From JAVVFH01 sp032250585 (GTDB taxonomy: Bacteria > Pseudomonadota > Gammaproteobacteria > Xanthomonadales > SZUA-36), in the NCBI GenBank assembly GCA_032250585.1, contig JAVVFH010000135.1:1-9396 (forward strand): a stretch of 9,396 nucleotides of DNA, written 5' to 3'. A model generated the notes under the pieces. It saw only the letters and a list, made by a program, of their open reading frames with translations, ran no database searches and was not told the origin of the DNA. A program made the translations under genes and the position numbers. Below are positions 1 to 5,668 of the stretch, piece by piece (position 1 is the stretch's first letter; each line of letters begins with the position of its first letter).

Positions 1-808
1 GCAGGGCTGCGAAGGCCTCGGCGTTGACGGTCGCTTCGAGACTGGTGCCGGTTTCGTGCCAGCCCGGGTAGTAGTAATACTTCGCCGCCCGGAACAGTCC
101 AACGGTCAGGTCATTCATGGGTCCGACCCACTCGGTGGCGTCGATCGTGCCACTCTGCAGCGCCATGAACACGTCGGTAGGGGCTATGTTGACGGGTGTG
201 CCGCCCAGGCGCCGGAGAACCTCTCCGCCGAGCCCCGGGATGCGCATTTTCAAGCCGCCGAGATCGGCGACGCGGTTGATTTCCTTGTTGAACCAGCCGC
301 CCATCTGGGTGCCCGTATTGCCGGCCGGATAGGGGATGATGCCGAACGGCGCGTAGGCTTCATGGTACAGCTCCAGGCCGCCGCCGTGATAGAACCAGCC
401 ATTCAGTTCGCTGGCCGTCAGCCCGAACGGAACACCGGAGAAAAGCTCCGCGGCCGGCAGCTTGCCTTTCCAGTAATAGGCGGCGCCATGACCCATTGCG
501 GCGGTGCCGCGTTCGACGGCGTCGAAGACGTCGAAGGGCGGCACCAGTTCGCCGGCCCCGAACACCTTCACGACCAGCCGGCCGTTGCTCAGCTTGCCGA
601 TGAGTTCGGCGAGCCTGTTGGCGCCCGTGCCCAGGCCGGGGAAGTCCCGCGGCCAGGTGGTGACCATTTTCCATTCGAAGGTCTGGTTGCTGCGCGAATC
701 GCCGTCACAGTCCGTGGCTGCATTCTGCTTGCCGCAGGCGGCGAGCAGTCCGGCCGAGCCGGCCAGCCCGGCGATGCCCGCGTTTTTGACGAATTTTCTT
801 CGGTCCAT
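1..808 (-). CDS. TRAP transporter substrate-binding protein, Tat-type lipoprotein (C-terminus cut by window edge)
   Basis: The extracytoplasmic solute receptor of a tripartite ATP-independent periplasmic (TRAP) transporter, which captures an organic acid for a Na+-driven membrane permease. 269 residues are visible and the C-terminus lies beyond the left edge. The N-terminus has a twin-arginine motif (RRKFVK, residues 3-8), a small hydrophobic stretch, and a lipobox LAAC ending at Cys25. This suggests folded export by Tat followed by lipid anchoring. The mature part has TTWPRDFPGLG (50-60), GAGELVPPFDVFDAV (84-98), NTGTQMGGWFNKEI (164-177), and KMRIPG with Arg189, the likely carboxylate-binding arginine of DctP-family receptors, then GTIDATEWVGP (220-230). 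This pattern fits the TakP/FcbT1-like branch (COG4663), whose known ligands include 2-oxo acids; the ligand here is inferred only. The start ATG has a GAGGAAA ribosome site 5 bases upstream, overlapping the ttcA stop. The small and large membrane subunits (DctQ/DctM) are not in the window and may follow to the left. Confidence 0.88.
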   Translation of the reverse strand, partial: MDRRKFVKNAGIAGLAGSAGLLAACGKQNAATDCDGDSRSNQTFEWKMVTTWPRDFPGLGTGANRLAELIGKLSNGRLVVKVFGAGELVPPFDVFDAVERGTAAMGHGAAYYWKGKLPAAELFSGVPFGLTASELNGWFYHGGGLELYHEAYAPFGIIPYPAGNTGTQMGGWFNKEINRVADLGGLKMRIPGLGGEVLRRLGGTPVNIAPTDVFMALQSGTIDATEWVGPMNDLTVGLFRAAKYYYYPGWHETGTSLEATVNAEAFAAL

Positions 809-813
809 GGCAG

Positions 814-821
814 TTTCCTCA
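814..821 (-). promoter_or_regulatory. Shine-Dalgarno of the TRAP receptor gene fused to the ttcA stop codon
   Basis: Read on the minus strand, the sequence TGAGGAAACTGCCATG holds the ttcA stop (TGA), a strong ribosome site GAGGAAA that shares two bases with that stop, and the next start codon after 5 more bases. Ribosomes terminating on ttcA would sit on the initiation site of the receptor gene, which implies translational coupling. Confidence 0.75.
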
Positions 822-1691
822 AGCCTGTGCGGACGATCTGTCCGCCGGGTCGTTGTCGGTCGGCAGCAGCCAGTCGGGACTGCGTTCAGCGGGTCGTCCG
901 CCGGCTTCCAGGTGAATGAAATCGAACAGTTCCCGGTCGGCCAGTTGGGAAGGAGAGATGTGGGCGATGGCGCGAAAAATGTTCTCGACGCGGCCCGGAT
1001 GGCGTTTCTTCCATTCGCCCAACATCTGTTTGATGGCCTGGCGCTGCAGGTTCGGCTGCGATCCGCACAGGTGGCAGGGAATGATCGGAAAATCCCGCGT
1101 CTCGGCGTAACGCGCGATGTCTTCTTCGCTGCAGTAGGCCAGGGGCCGGATGACGACGTGCGCGCCGTCGTCGGACAGCAGCTTCGGCGGCATGGCTTTC
1201 AGGCGGCCGCCGTTGAACAGGTTCAAAAAAAGCGTTTCGATGATGTCGTCGCGGTGGTGGCCCAGCGCGATACGCGTGACGCCGTGGTCGCGAGCGAATC
1301 GGTACAGCGCACCGCGGCGCAGACGCGAACACAGCCCGCAGGTGGTCTTGCCTTCGGGAATTACGCGCTGGACCACGCTGAAGGTATCCTGCTCGATCTG
1401 GTGGAACGGCACGCCCATGCGCCGGGCGTGGGCTGGCAGAACGTCGGCCGGAAAACCCGGCTGTTTCTGGTCGAGGTTTACCGTCAGCAGCTCGAAGCCG
1501 ACGGGCGCCCGCTTTTGAAGTGCCAGCAGCATGTCGAGCAGGGTGTATGAATCCTTGCCGCCGGACAGGCAGACCATTACGCGGTCGCCGTTGCCGATCA
1601 TGTTGAAATCGCTGATCGCGCGCCCGGTGTTGCGTTGCAGGCGTTTCAGCCGTTTGTTGACGGTATACTGCTGTCGTTCACTCGCGTTCAT
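819..1691 (-). CDS. ttcA: tRNA 2-thiocytidine(32) synthetase TtcA
   Basis: An ATP-dependent, iron-sulfur enzyme that thiolates cytidine 32 of certain tRNAs to 2-thiocytidine in the cytoplasm. The protein has 290 residues; the E. coli enzyme has 311. Visible landmarks are the PP-loop SGGKDS at 43-48, which activates the target base by adenylation, the stretch NLDQKQPGFP (72-81), CGLC at 118-121, SRLRRG (122-127), GHHRDD (144-149), PPKLLSDDG (168-176) and PCHLCGSQPNLQRQ (205-218). Cys118, Cys121 and Cys209 match the three cysteines known to hold the [4Fe-4S] cluster. The start is supported by alignment of YTVNKRLKRLQRN with the E. coli N-terminus, but no clear Shine-Dalgarno precedes it. It diverges from the DUF465 gene and is followed after 10 bases by the TRAP receptor gene, probably in one transcript. 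The C-terminal 30 residues are poorly conserved. Confidence 0.96.
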   Translation of the reverse strand: MNASERQQYTVNKRLKRLQRNTGRAISDFNMIGNGDRVMVCLSGGKDSYTLLDMLLALQKRAPVGFELLTVNLDQKQPGFPADVLPAHARRMGVPFHQIEQDTFSVVQRVIPEGKTTCGLCSRLRRGALYRFARDHGVTRIALGHHRDDIIETLFLNLFNGGRLKAMPPKLLSDDGAHVVIRPLAYCSEEDIARYAETRDFPIIPCHLCGSQPNLQRQAIKQMLGEWKKRHPGRVENIFRAIAHISPSQLADRELFDFIHLEAGGRPAERSPDWLLPTDNDPADRSSAQA

Positions 1692-1731
1692 GTTTGGCTT
1701 GTCGTTGACCTGAATCGTGCCAGCCGCCGGT

Positions 1732-1746
1732 GTGCTGGGTCAGCAC
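1732..1746. repeat. Perfect inverted repeat in the ttcA/DUF465 divergent spacer
   Basis: GTGCTG-GGT-CAGCAC: six-base arms that are exact reverse complements around a 3-base centre, 41 bases upstream of the ttcA start. No T-tract follows on either strand, so it is not a terminator. It could be an operator or a hairpin in the ttcA 5' leader. The remainder of the 194-base spacer (1692-1885) shows no gene. Confidence 0.45.
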
Positions 1747-1758
1747 GTGGAATACGGA

Positions 1759-1789
1759 TTGACTTTCCGGATTGCTGGGGCGCTATTTT
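1759..1789 (+). promoter_or_regulatory. Weak sigma70-like promoter candidate for the DUF465 gene
   Basis: TTGACT at 1759-1764 is a good -35 match. The best -10 is TATTTT at 1784-1789 (4 of 6), with a long 19-base spacing. It would give a leader of about 90 nt. The same AT-rich patch reads TAAAAT on the minus strand (1790-1785), which could be a ttcA -10 box, but no -35 accompanies it. A second -10-like element, TACTAT at 1871-1876, lies about 10 bases before the GTG start and would make the mRNA almost leaderless. Confidence 0.25.
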
Positions 1790-1885
1790 ACGCGAAAACC
1801 GTCCGCCGCCGGATTCGTCCGCGGCCCGTGGCCCAAAAACCGGAAAACAGCGCCGGCCGGGGCCGAACTGTACTATGCTGTCTTT

Positions 1886-2098
1886 GTGAAACCAGGCCAA
1901 AACGACCCCGCCGAAATCGCTCGACAACTCGCCGAACTGCGGGAAGAACATCGTGACCTCGACGAGGCCATCGCTCGCCTGGCCGCAGACCCCGGTGTCG
2001 ATCAATTGCGTTTGCGGCGCTTGAAAAAGCGCAAGCTCAAGCTCAAGGACTGGATCGCCTGGCTGGAATCCGAACTCATTCCGGACCTCGACGCCTGA
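1886..2098 (+). CDS. Small DUF465 (YdcH-like) helical protein
   Basis: A 70-residue protein starting at GTG. From about residue 15 it reads AELREEHRDLDEAIARL, then LRLRRLKKRKLKLKDWIAWL (41-60), ending SELIPDLDA. This is the signature of the DUF465/YdcH family (Pfam PF04325): two charged amphipathic helices, likely an antiparallel coiled-coil hairpin, with a dense Lys/Arg patch at 43-54. Family function is not settled. No signal peptide or membrane segment is seen, so it is probably cytoplasmic. The GTG was chosen because the frame upstream (back to 1772) has no family resemblance and the resulting length fits the usual ~70 residues. No Shine-Dalgarno precedes it. It is the only plus-strand gene, convergent with plsB (16-base gap) and divergent from ttcA. 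The family call is solid; the exact start is less sure. Confidence 0.85.
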   Translation: MKPGQNDPAEIARQLAELREEHRDLDEAIARLAADPGVDQLRLRRLKKRKLKLKDWIAWLESELIPDLDA

Positions 2099-2114
2099 TC
2101 CTGTCGTAGTATGC

Positions 2115-4634
2115 TCAACTGTCTTCTTCGTCGCTGAGCGGCTCGAGCAGCTGCGGTGCCACGCGGATGATACCGTGGCGGATTTCCTTGCTCAGGATAA
2201 ACTTCGCGTCCTCGCTGATGCGTTCGAGCTGTGCGCCGAAATCAAGCTTGTCATCGTCAGTGGTCGTCAGCGCCCCTGTTTCTCGGAGATTGCTGATGAA
2301 CTGGCGAAACAGGTTCCGATCGTAGAACTCGGGCGCGGCGAATTCGTTGAGCTCCGCGAGTCGCTGCGCCGTCAGGATACACAGGCGTTCCAGTTCGTTG
2401 CGGGTCAGCGTCCCCGGGCCGTTCTTGGCGAGGATCGCTACCGTCAGGTAGTAGCGTTCGAAGGTTTGCAGCAGCGCGTAGCCCATGATTCGCAATTGCC
2501 GTTCGCGAGGGTCACCGCCTGCCGCGCGCTCCAGAGTCTGGCCGTCGCTGCCGCGGGTCAGCAGGCCGTGCTCAACCAGCCAATCGACGTGACGGTCGAT
2601 CGCCCTCAGCAGGCCCGTTTCGTCCCAGGGCAGAAACAGTTCCGATTTCAGGTAGGGGTAAAGCGCGGTGGCGAGGCGTCGCAGATCCGTCGAAGCGATG
2701 CTGCGCGAGTTCAAAAAACAGCTTGCGATCAACGAAGGAATGGCGGCCAAATGCGCGACATTGTTGCGGAAATAGGCCAGTAGCACCGCCGGTTCCGGAA
2801 CCAGCGCGACGATATCGCCCAGCGGACGCTCGCGGATCTCGATGACGCGCAGTTCGAGGCCGTAAGCGATGATTTCCAGAGGGCTTTTCGAGGTGTGCGT
2901 GATCTGGTCCGAGTAGGCACAGGATTTCAGCAACTGCTGATACAGCGCCAGCTGATTCAGCAGTTCCTTCCTGCCCAGGGCATGCTTGCGCTGCGTCAGC
3001 AGGACAAGGGCCAGCAGATTGATCGCGTTGACGTGAGCCGCCGCGTTGATAGCGGTCATGATCCGGGCGCCGAGTTGGTCCACCAGAGGGTTGAGCCAGG
3101 GTGGCTTGCCTTCGCCTTTGGCCGCCTCCGCCCGCCAGTCGGGCGCGCAGGAATCGAGCACTTCATCCAGGAACACCGGCTTGGCGAAACTCACGTGAAC
3201 TTTTCCATAACGCTGCCGGAGCACGCCGAAGACTTTCAGCAGGTCGGTCAGTGATTCGTTTTTCTTTATCTGCCCCGAGAGTTCCGCCGTATAGCTTTTG
3301 CCTTCGACCAGCCGCTCGTAACCGACGTATATCGGCTGGAACATGATGGGCCGTTTGGGCGCCTGCAGATAACTTCGCACGGTCATCGACAGCATGCCGC
3401 CCTTGGGCTGCAGCAGGCGGCCGGTGCGGCTGCGGGTGCCCTCGATAAAATATTCGATGGCCGTTCCATTGGAGAGGATTCGGCTCAGGTATTCGTGGAA
3501 CACGGCGGAGTACAGCTTTTTGGAGCGGAAACTGCGCCGCAGGTAAAAGGCACCCCCTTTGCGTATGACACGTCCCAGCAGCGGCAGGTTGAGATTGATG
3601 CCGGCAGCGACGTGCGGCGGCACCAGGCCGTTGTGGTAGACCAGGTAGGACACCAGCAGGTAGTCGATGTGGCTGCGGTGACAGGGTACGTAGATCACTT
3701 CGTAATCGGGCGCCAGTTCCTCGAATTCACGAAAGTGCTGCAGTTCCACGCCGTCGTAGATCCGGTTCCAGAACCAGGTCAGGGCAAAGGAAGCCAGTCG
3801 CACAAAAGCGTAGGAGTAATCGGCGGCGATTTCGTAGGCGTAATTACGGGCCTGCTTCCAGGACTTGTACTCGGAAGTTTTCTCCCTGCGTGCCCGTTCC
3901 CTTATGGCTTTCTTGACCGCTTTGCTGGCGAGCACTTGGTCGACCACCGTGCGGCGGTGCGACAGGTCGGGTCCGATGGCGGCGCTGCGCACGCGCCGGA
4001 ACTGAACGCGCAGGATACGCAAAACCTTGCGTAGGCCGCGCGCAGCGCCAATGTCCTCGCTGGCCAGGGCGCGCAGCGAGACCGCGTCGCTGAAGTGCAC
4101 CATCGTGTTGCGGCCGTTGATCAAAGAACCGAAGAGTCGCCGGATTCGACCGCCGATTTCCCAGGACTCAGTAAAGAAGATCTTCGCCAGCCCGGTCTCC
4201 TTGTCCGGTGCGCGGCCGATCAGTACGGTCACCGGCACCAGCTGGATGTCCTCCTCCCTGCCTTCCCAGACCTTGTCGACCAGCCGCTTGAGGGTTTCCG
4301 AGTGCGTGCGCACCGTCGTCTTGCTGATGATCAGGCCTTTCTGGCGGCGCAAGGCCAGGTAGCTGCGGGGCTCGATGCCGGTCTGGGTCTGCATCGGCCA
4401 CAATGGCCGGGGAAGGTTCAGATTCTCGCAGCAACGATCGAGGATCAGCAGCGTGGTCAGCGCATAGGAGTCGATCACGTAGCAGATCGGTTTTTGCAGG
4501 TCGATCTCGAGGTCTTCGAATGGCTTGGGCAGCACCGTGGCTTTGATCCAGCCGTGTAAAACAGAGCGCAGCAGCAGGAACCAGCGCAAACGGAGGTGGT
4601 TGAAAAATCCAGCTTGGGGGAGTTCCGTGCTCAT
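2115..4634 (-). CDS. plsB: Glycerol-3-phosphate 1-O-acyltransferase PlsB
   Basis: Transfers a fatty acyl group from acyl-ACP or acyl-CoA to position 1 of sn-glycerol 3-phosphate, the first committed step of phospholipid synthesis at the inner membrane. With the chosen ATG it has 839 residues (E. coli: 807). The four acyltransferase blocks are present: HRSHID (319-324, the HX4D catalytic pair His319/Asp324), GAFYLRR (361-367), IEGTRSRTGR (397-406) and QPIYVGYE (433-440). Flanking family stretches include VPVTVLIGRAP (133-143), GLVPPHVAAGINLN (336-349) and LYPYLKSELFLPWD (658-671). There is no clear transmembrane helix, consistent with peripheral binding. The start at MSTELPQ was chosen because the frame further upstream runs to a GTG right after the terminator T-tract, has no family similarity, and has no ribosome site; the chosen ATG also has only a weak one. 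The stop faces the DUF465 stop and no terminator is visible between them. Confidence 0.97.
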   Translation of the reverse strand: MSTELPQAGFFNHLRLRWFLLLRSVLHGWIKATVLPKPFEDLEIDLQKPICYVIDSYALTTLLILDRCCENLNLPRPLWPMQTQTGIEPRSYLALRRQKGLIISKTTVRTHSETLKRLVDKVWEGREEDIQLVPVTVLIGRAPDKETGLAKIFFTESWEIGGRIRRLFGSLINGRNTMVHFSDAVSLRALASEDIGAARGLRKVLRILRVQFRRVRSAAIGPDLSHRRTVVDQVLASKAVKKAIRERARREKTSEYKSWKQARNYAYEIAADYSYAFVRLASFALTWFWNRIYDGVELQHFREFEELAPDYEVIYVPCHRSHIDYLLVSYLVYHNGLVPPHVAAGINLNLPLLGRVIRKGGAFYLRRSFRSKKLYSAVFHEYLSRILSNGTAIEYFIEGTRSRTGRLLQPKGGMLSMTVRSYLQAPKRPIMFQPIYVGYERLVEGKSYTAELSGQIKKNESLTDLLKVFGVLRQRYGKVHVSFAKPVFLDEVLDSCAPDWRAEAAKGEGKPPWLNPLVDQLGARIMTAINAAAHVNAINLLALVLLTQRKHALGRKELLNQLALYQQLLKSCAYSDQITHTSKSPLEIIAYGLELRVIEIRERPLGDIVALVPEPAVLLAYFRNNVAHLAAIPSLIASCFLNSRSIASTDLRRLATALYPYLKSELFLPWDETGLLRAIDRHVDWLVEHGLLTRGSDGQTLERAAGGDPRERQLRIMGYALLQTFERYYLTVAILAKNGPGTLTRNELERLCILTAQRLAELNEFAAPEFYDRNLFRQFISNLRETGALTTTDDDKLDFGAQLERISEDAKFILSKEIRHGIIRVAPQLLEPLSDEEDS

Positions 4635-4676
4635 CTGTTCGATCGACCGGATCTGCGGGCGCCGGCCCGGTTCGCC

Positions 4677-4682
4677 ATTGTA
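4677..4682 (-). promoter_or_regulatory. Candidate -10 box for plsB
   Basis: TACAAT on the minus strand (5 of 6 to TATAAT), 42 bases upstream of the plsB ATG and downstream of the terminator at 4749-4782. No recognisable -35 lies at 16-18 bases (the region reads GAGAAT), so this would need an activator, or the element is a chance match. A promoter between the terminator and plsB is expected if termination there is efficient. Confidence 0.35.
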
Positions 4683-4705
4683 ACCTGCGCGCTGCACGAA
4701 TTCTC

Positions 4706-4742
4706 CGGAATGCGATTCCGTAGACCGGGCGCGGCCGGAATC
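4706..4742 (-). repeat. Three complementary arms with two alternative pairings upstream of plsB
   Basis: On the minus strand, GATTCCG (4742-4736) can pair with CGGAATC (4720-4714) across 15 bases. The same central arm, as CGGAAT (4720-4715), can instead pair with ATTCCG (4711-4706) across 3 bases. All pairs are perfect and the two hairpins exclude each other. The 3'-most hairpin also forms a 15-base DNA palindrome just upstream of the candidate plsB -35 position. It may be a leader switch or an operator; the function is not known. Confidence 0.4.
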
Positions 4743-4748
4743 GGGCAC

Positions 4749-4782
4749 AAAAAAATCCGGGCTGGTCAGGGACCCGCCCGGA
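4749..4782 (-). terminator. Rho-independent terminator downstream of pyrF
   Basis: On the minus strand TCCGGGC (4782-4776) pairs perfectly with GCCCGGA (4762-4756) across a 13-base loop that can form three further pairs (GGT/ACC). The stem is followed directly by seven T (4755-4749). It would end transcripts from the purD-uvrD-hydrolase-pyrF operon and from the candidate promoter at the end of pyrF, before plsB. Confidence 0.85.
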
Positions 4783-4875
4783 AATCCGGCAGAGCCGGAG
4801 AGGATCGAAAAAGCTGTTATCTGGAAATAGCTCTGTGATATGGAAAACTGTTTTCATTCATTATTATGATGTTAC
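4749..4875 (-). ncRNA. Candidate small RNA or attenuated leader between pyrF and plsB
   Basis: No known RNA family is recognised. A consensus-like promoter (4911-4882) predicts a start near 4875 and the strong terminator predicts an end near 4749, giving an RNA of about 125 nt. Within it are inverted repeats: GAAAAC-A-GTTTTC (4843-4855), AGAGCT (4834-4829) with AGCTTT (4815-4810) continued by UU/AA after one mismatch and followed by further U residues, and TCCGGC-TCT-GCCGGA (4799-4785). The third arm GCCGG can also pair with CCGG at the base of the terminator stem, so a competing fold exists. The segment 4801-4920 has only 38 G or C in 120 bases, unlike the GC-rich surroundings. Short start-codon frames inside (from 4861, 14 codons; from 4857) lack a ribosome site, so a non-coding role is favoured. 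The alternative is a plsB leader controlled by termination. Confidence 0.45.
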
Positions 4876-4888
4876 GAAATTATCGTAA
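4872..4888. repeat. 17-base palindrome over the -10/+1 region of the pyrF-end promoter
   Basis: TTACGA-AATTA-TCGTAA: perfect 6-base arms around a 5-base centre. It covers the candidate -10 box (4887-4882), the predicted start near 4875 and the pyrF stop codon. The position is that of a classical repressor operator; the regulator is unknown. Confidence 0.45.
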
Positions 4889-5668
4889 AGGAAGAGATGA
4901 AGTAATGTCAACGCTTTTTTCCAACGCTTCGGAAATCTGCTGCTGGATAGCTTCCGCCGCCGCGCGCGGATCGGAGGCGCCGCGGATCGGGCGCCCGACC
5001 ACCAGGTAATCAGCGCCGCTGGCAATGGCGTCGGCCGGCGTCATGACCCGTTGCTGGTCGTCAGCGCTTGATGGTTCGTCATTGAAGATCGGTCGAATGC
5101 CGGGGCAGACCGTGATCAGGGCGTGGTCCACCGAGGCCCGCAGGGCGGCGACCTCCATACCGGAGGAAACGACGCCATCGCAGCCCAGCTGCAGGGCGCG
5201 GCGGGCTCGCGACAGTACCAGGCTGCGCGCGTCGCATTGAAATCCCAGGTCGTCGAGGTCGCCCTGGTCGAGGCTGGTCAGGGCCGTCACGGCCAAAACG
5301 CGCATGGCGCCCTTGGCTTCCGCGGCCGACCGCAGCATGCTGTCGTTGCCGTGCACGGTGCAAAAATCCACTTCGCGCTGCGCCAGTTGTCGCACTGCGG
5401 CCGCGACCGTCGCCGGAATGTCGAACAGTTTCAGGTCGGCGAAGACTTTTTTGCCTTGCGCCCGGAGCTGCGCGGACAGCTCGAAATAGTGCCCGGAGAG
5501 AAAAAACTCCAGCCCGAGCTTGTAGAAAACCACCGAGTCTCCGAGCGTGTCGACCAGCTTTCGGGCCTGGGCCAGGTCCGGCACGTCGAGGGCGAAGATC
5601 AATCGCTCGCGGACGGGGATGGCGGGATTGGCGTCGGCTTTTGGTGGCGCTTGCTGTCGTTTGCTCAT
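4880..5668 (-). CDS. pyrF: Orotidine 5'-phosphate decarboxylase PyrF
   Basis: Decarboxylates OMP to UMP, the last step of de novo pyrimidine synthesis, in the cytoplasm. The protein has 262 residues, slightly longer than the E. coli enzyme (245). It has the single TIM-barrel signatures: FALDV with Asp28, FYKLGLEFF with Lys50, the catalytic DLKLFDIP (78-85: Asp78, Lys80, Asp83), TVHG (104-107), TALTSLDQGDL (128-138), the phosphate-binding VCPGIRP (187-193) and YLVVGRP (221-227, Arg226). An N-terminal extension of about 20 residues and a tail of about 12 residues (SVDITSSLPLR) lie outside the conserved fold; the tail codons double as a promoter. The ATG overlaps the hydrolase stop as ATGA and has an AGGAG-like ribosome site 9 bases upstream. 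It is the last gene of the purD-uvrD-hydrolase-pyrF run, with a terminator downstream. Confidence 0.96.
   Translation of the reverse strand: MSKRQQAPPKADANPAIPVRERLIFALDVPDLAQARKLVDTLGDSVVFYKLGLEFFLSGHYFELSAQLRAQGKKVFADLKLFDIPATVAAAVRQLAQREVDFCTVHGNDSMLRSAAEAKGAMRVLAVTALTSLDQGDLDDLGFQCDARSLVLSRARRALQLGCDGVVSSGMEVAALRASVDHALITVCPGIRPIFNDEPSSADDQQRVMTPADAIASGADYLVVGRPIRGASDPRAAAEAIQQQISEALEKSVDITSSLPLR
4882..4911 (-). promoter_or_regulatory. Sigma70-type promoter inside the 3' end of pyrF
   Basis: On the minus strand there is a perfect -35 TTGACA (4911-4906), an 18-base spacer, and -10 TACGAT (4887-4882, 4 of 6). An A6 run (4920-4915) three bases upstream of the -35 resembles an UP element. 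It is the best promoter match in the window. It would transcribe the AT-rich segment up to the terminator at 4749 and, by readthrough, plsB. Confidence 0.55.

Noticed and set aside
1832..1866. Possible minus-strand terminator (CCGG arms before T5) in the ttcA/DUF465 spacer
   Set aside because: Only four GC pairs with wobble extensions and a 9-base loop; too weak, and it lies upstream of ttcA rather than after a gene.
1772..1885. N-terminal extension of the DUF465 gene to position 1772
   Set aside because: The added 38 residues are low-complexity and unlike the family; the family length matches the GTG start.
4635..4748. N-terminal extension of plsB from the GTG at 4748
   Set aside because: The GTG directly follows the terminator T-tract, the extra 38 residues do not resemble PlsB, and no ribosome site is present.
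4168..4857. 229-codon minus-strand frame starting MKTVFHITELF in the pyrF-plsB spacer
   Set aside because: No ribosome site; it runs through the terminator and then out of frame into plsB, where it becomes Arg/Pro-rich shadow sequence.
4817..4861. 14-residue leader-peptide-like frame (MNENSFPYHRAISR)
   Set aside because: No Shine-Dalgarno and no run of regulatory codons as in amino-acid attenuators; probably chance, although the surrounding RNA may be real.
4889..5000. Plus-strand ribosome-site-like GGAAGAG with ATG-AAG-TAA and an overlapping 34-codon frame
   Set aside because: Antisense to pyrF, no plus-strand promoter, no recognisable product.
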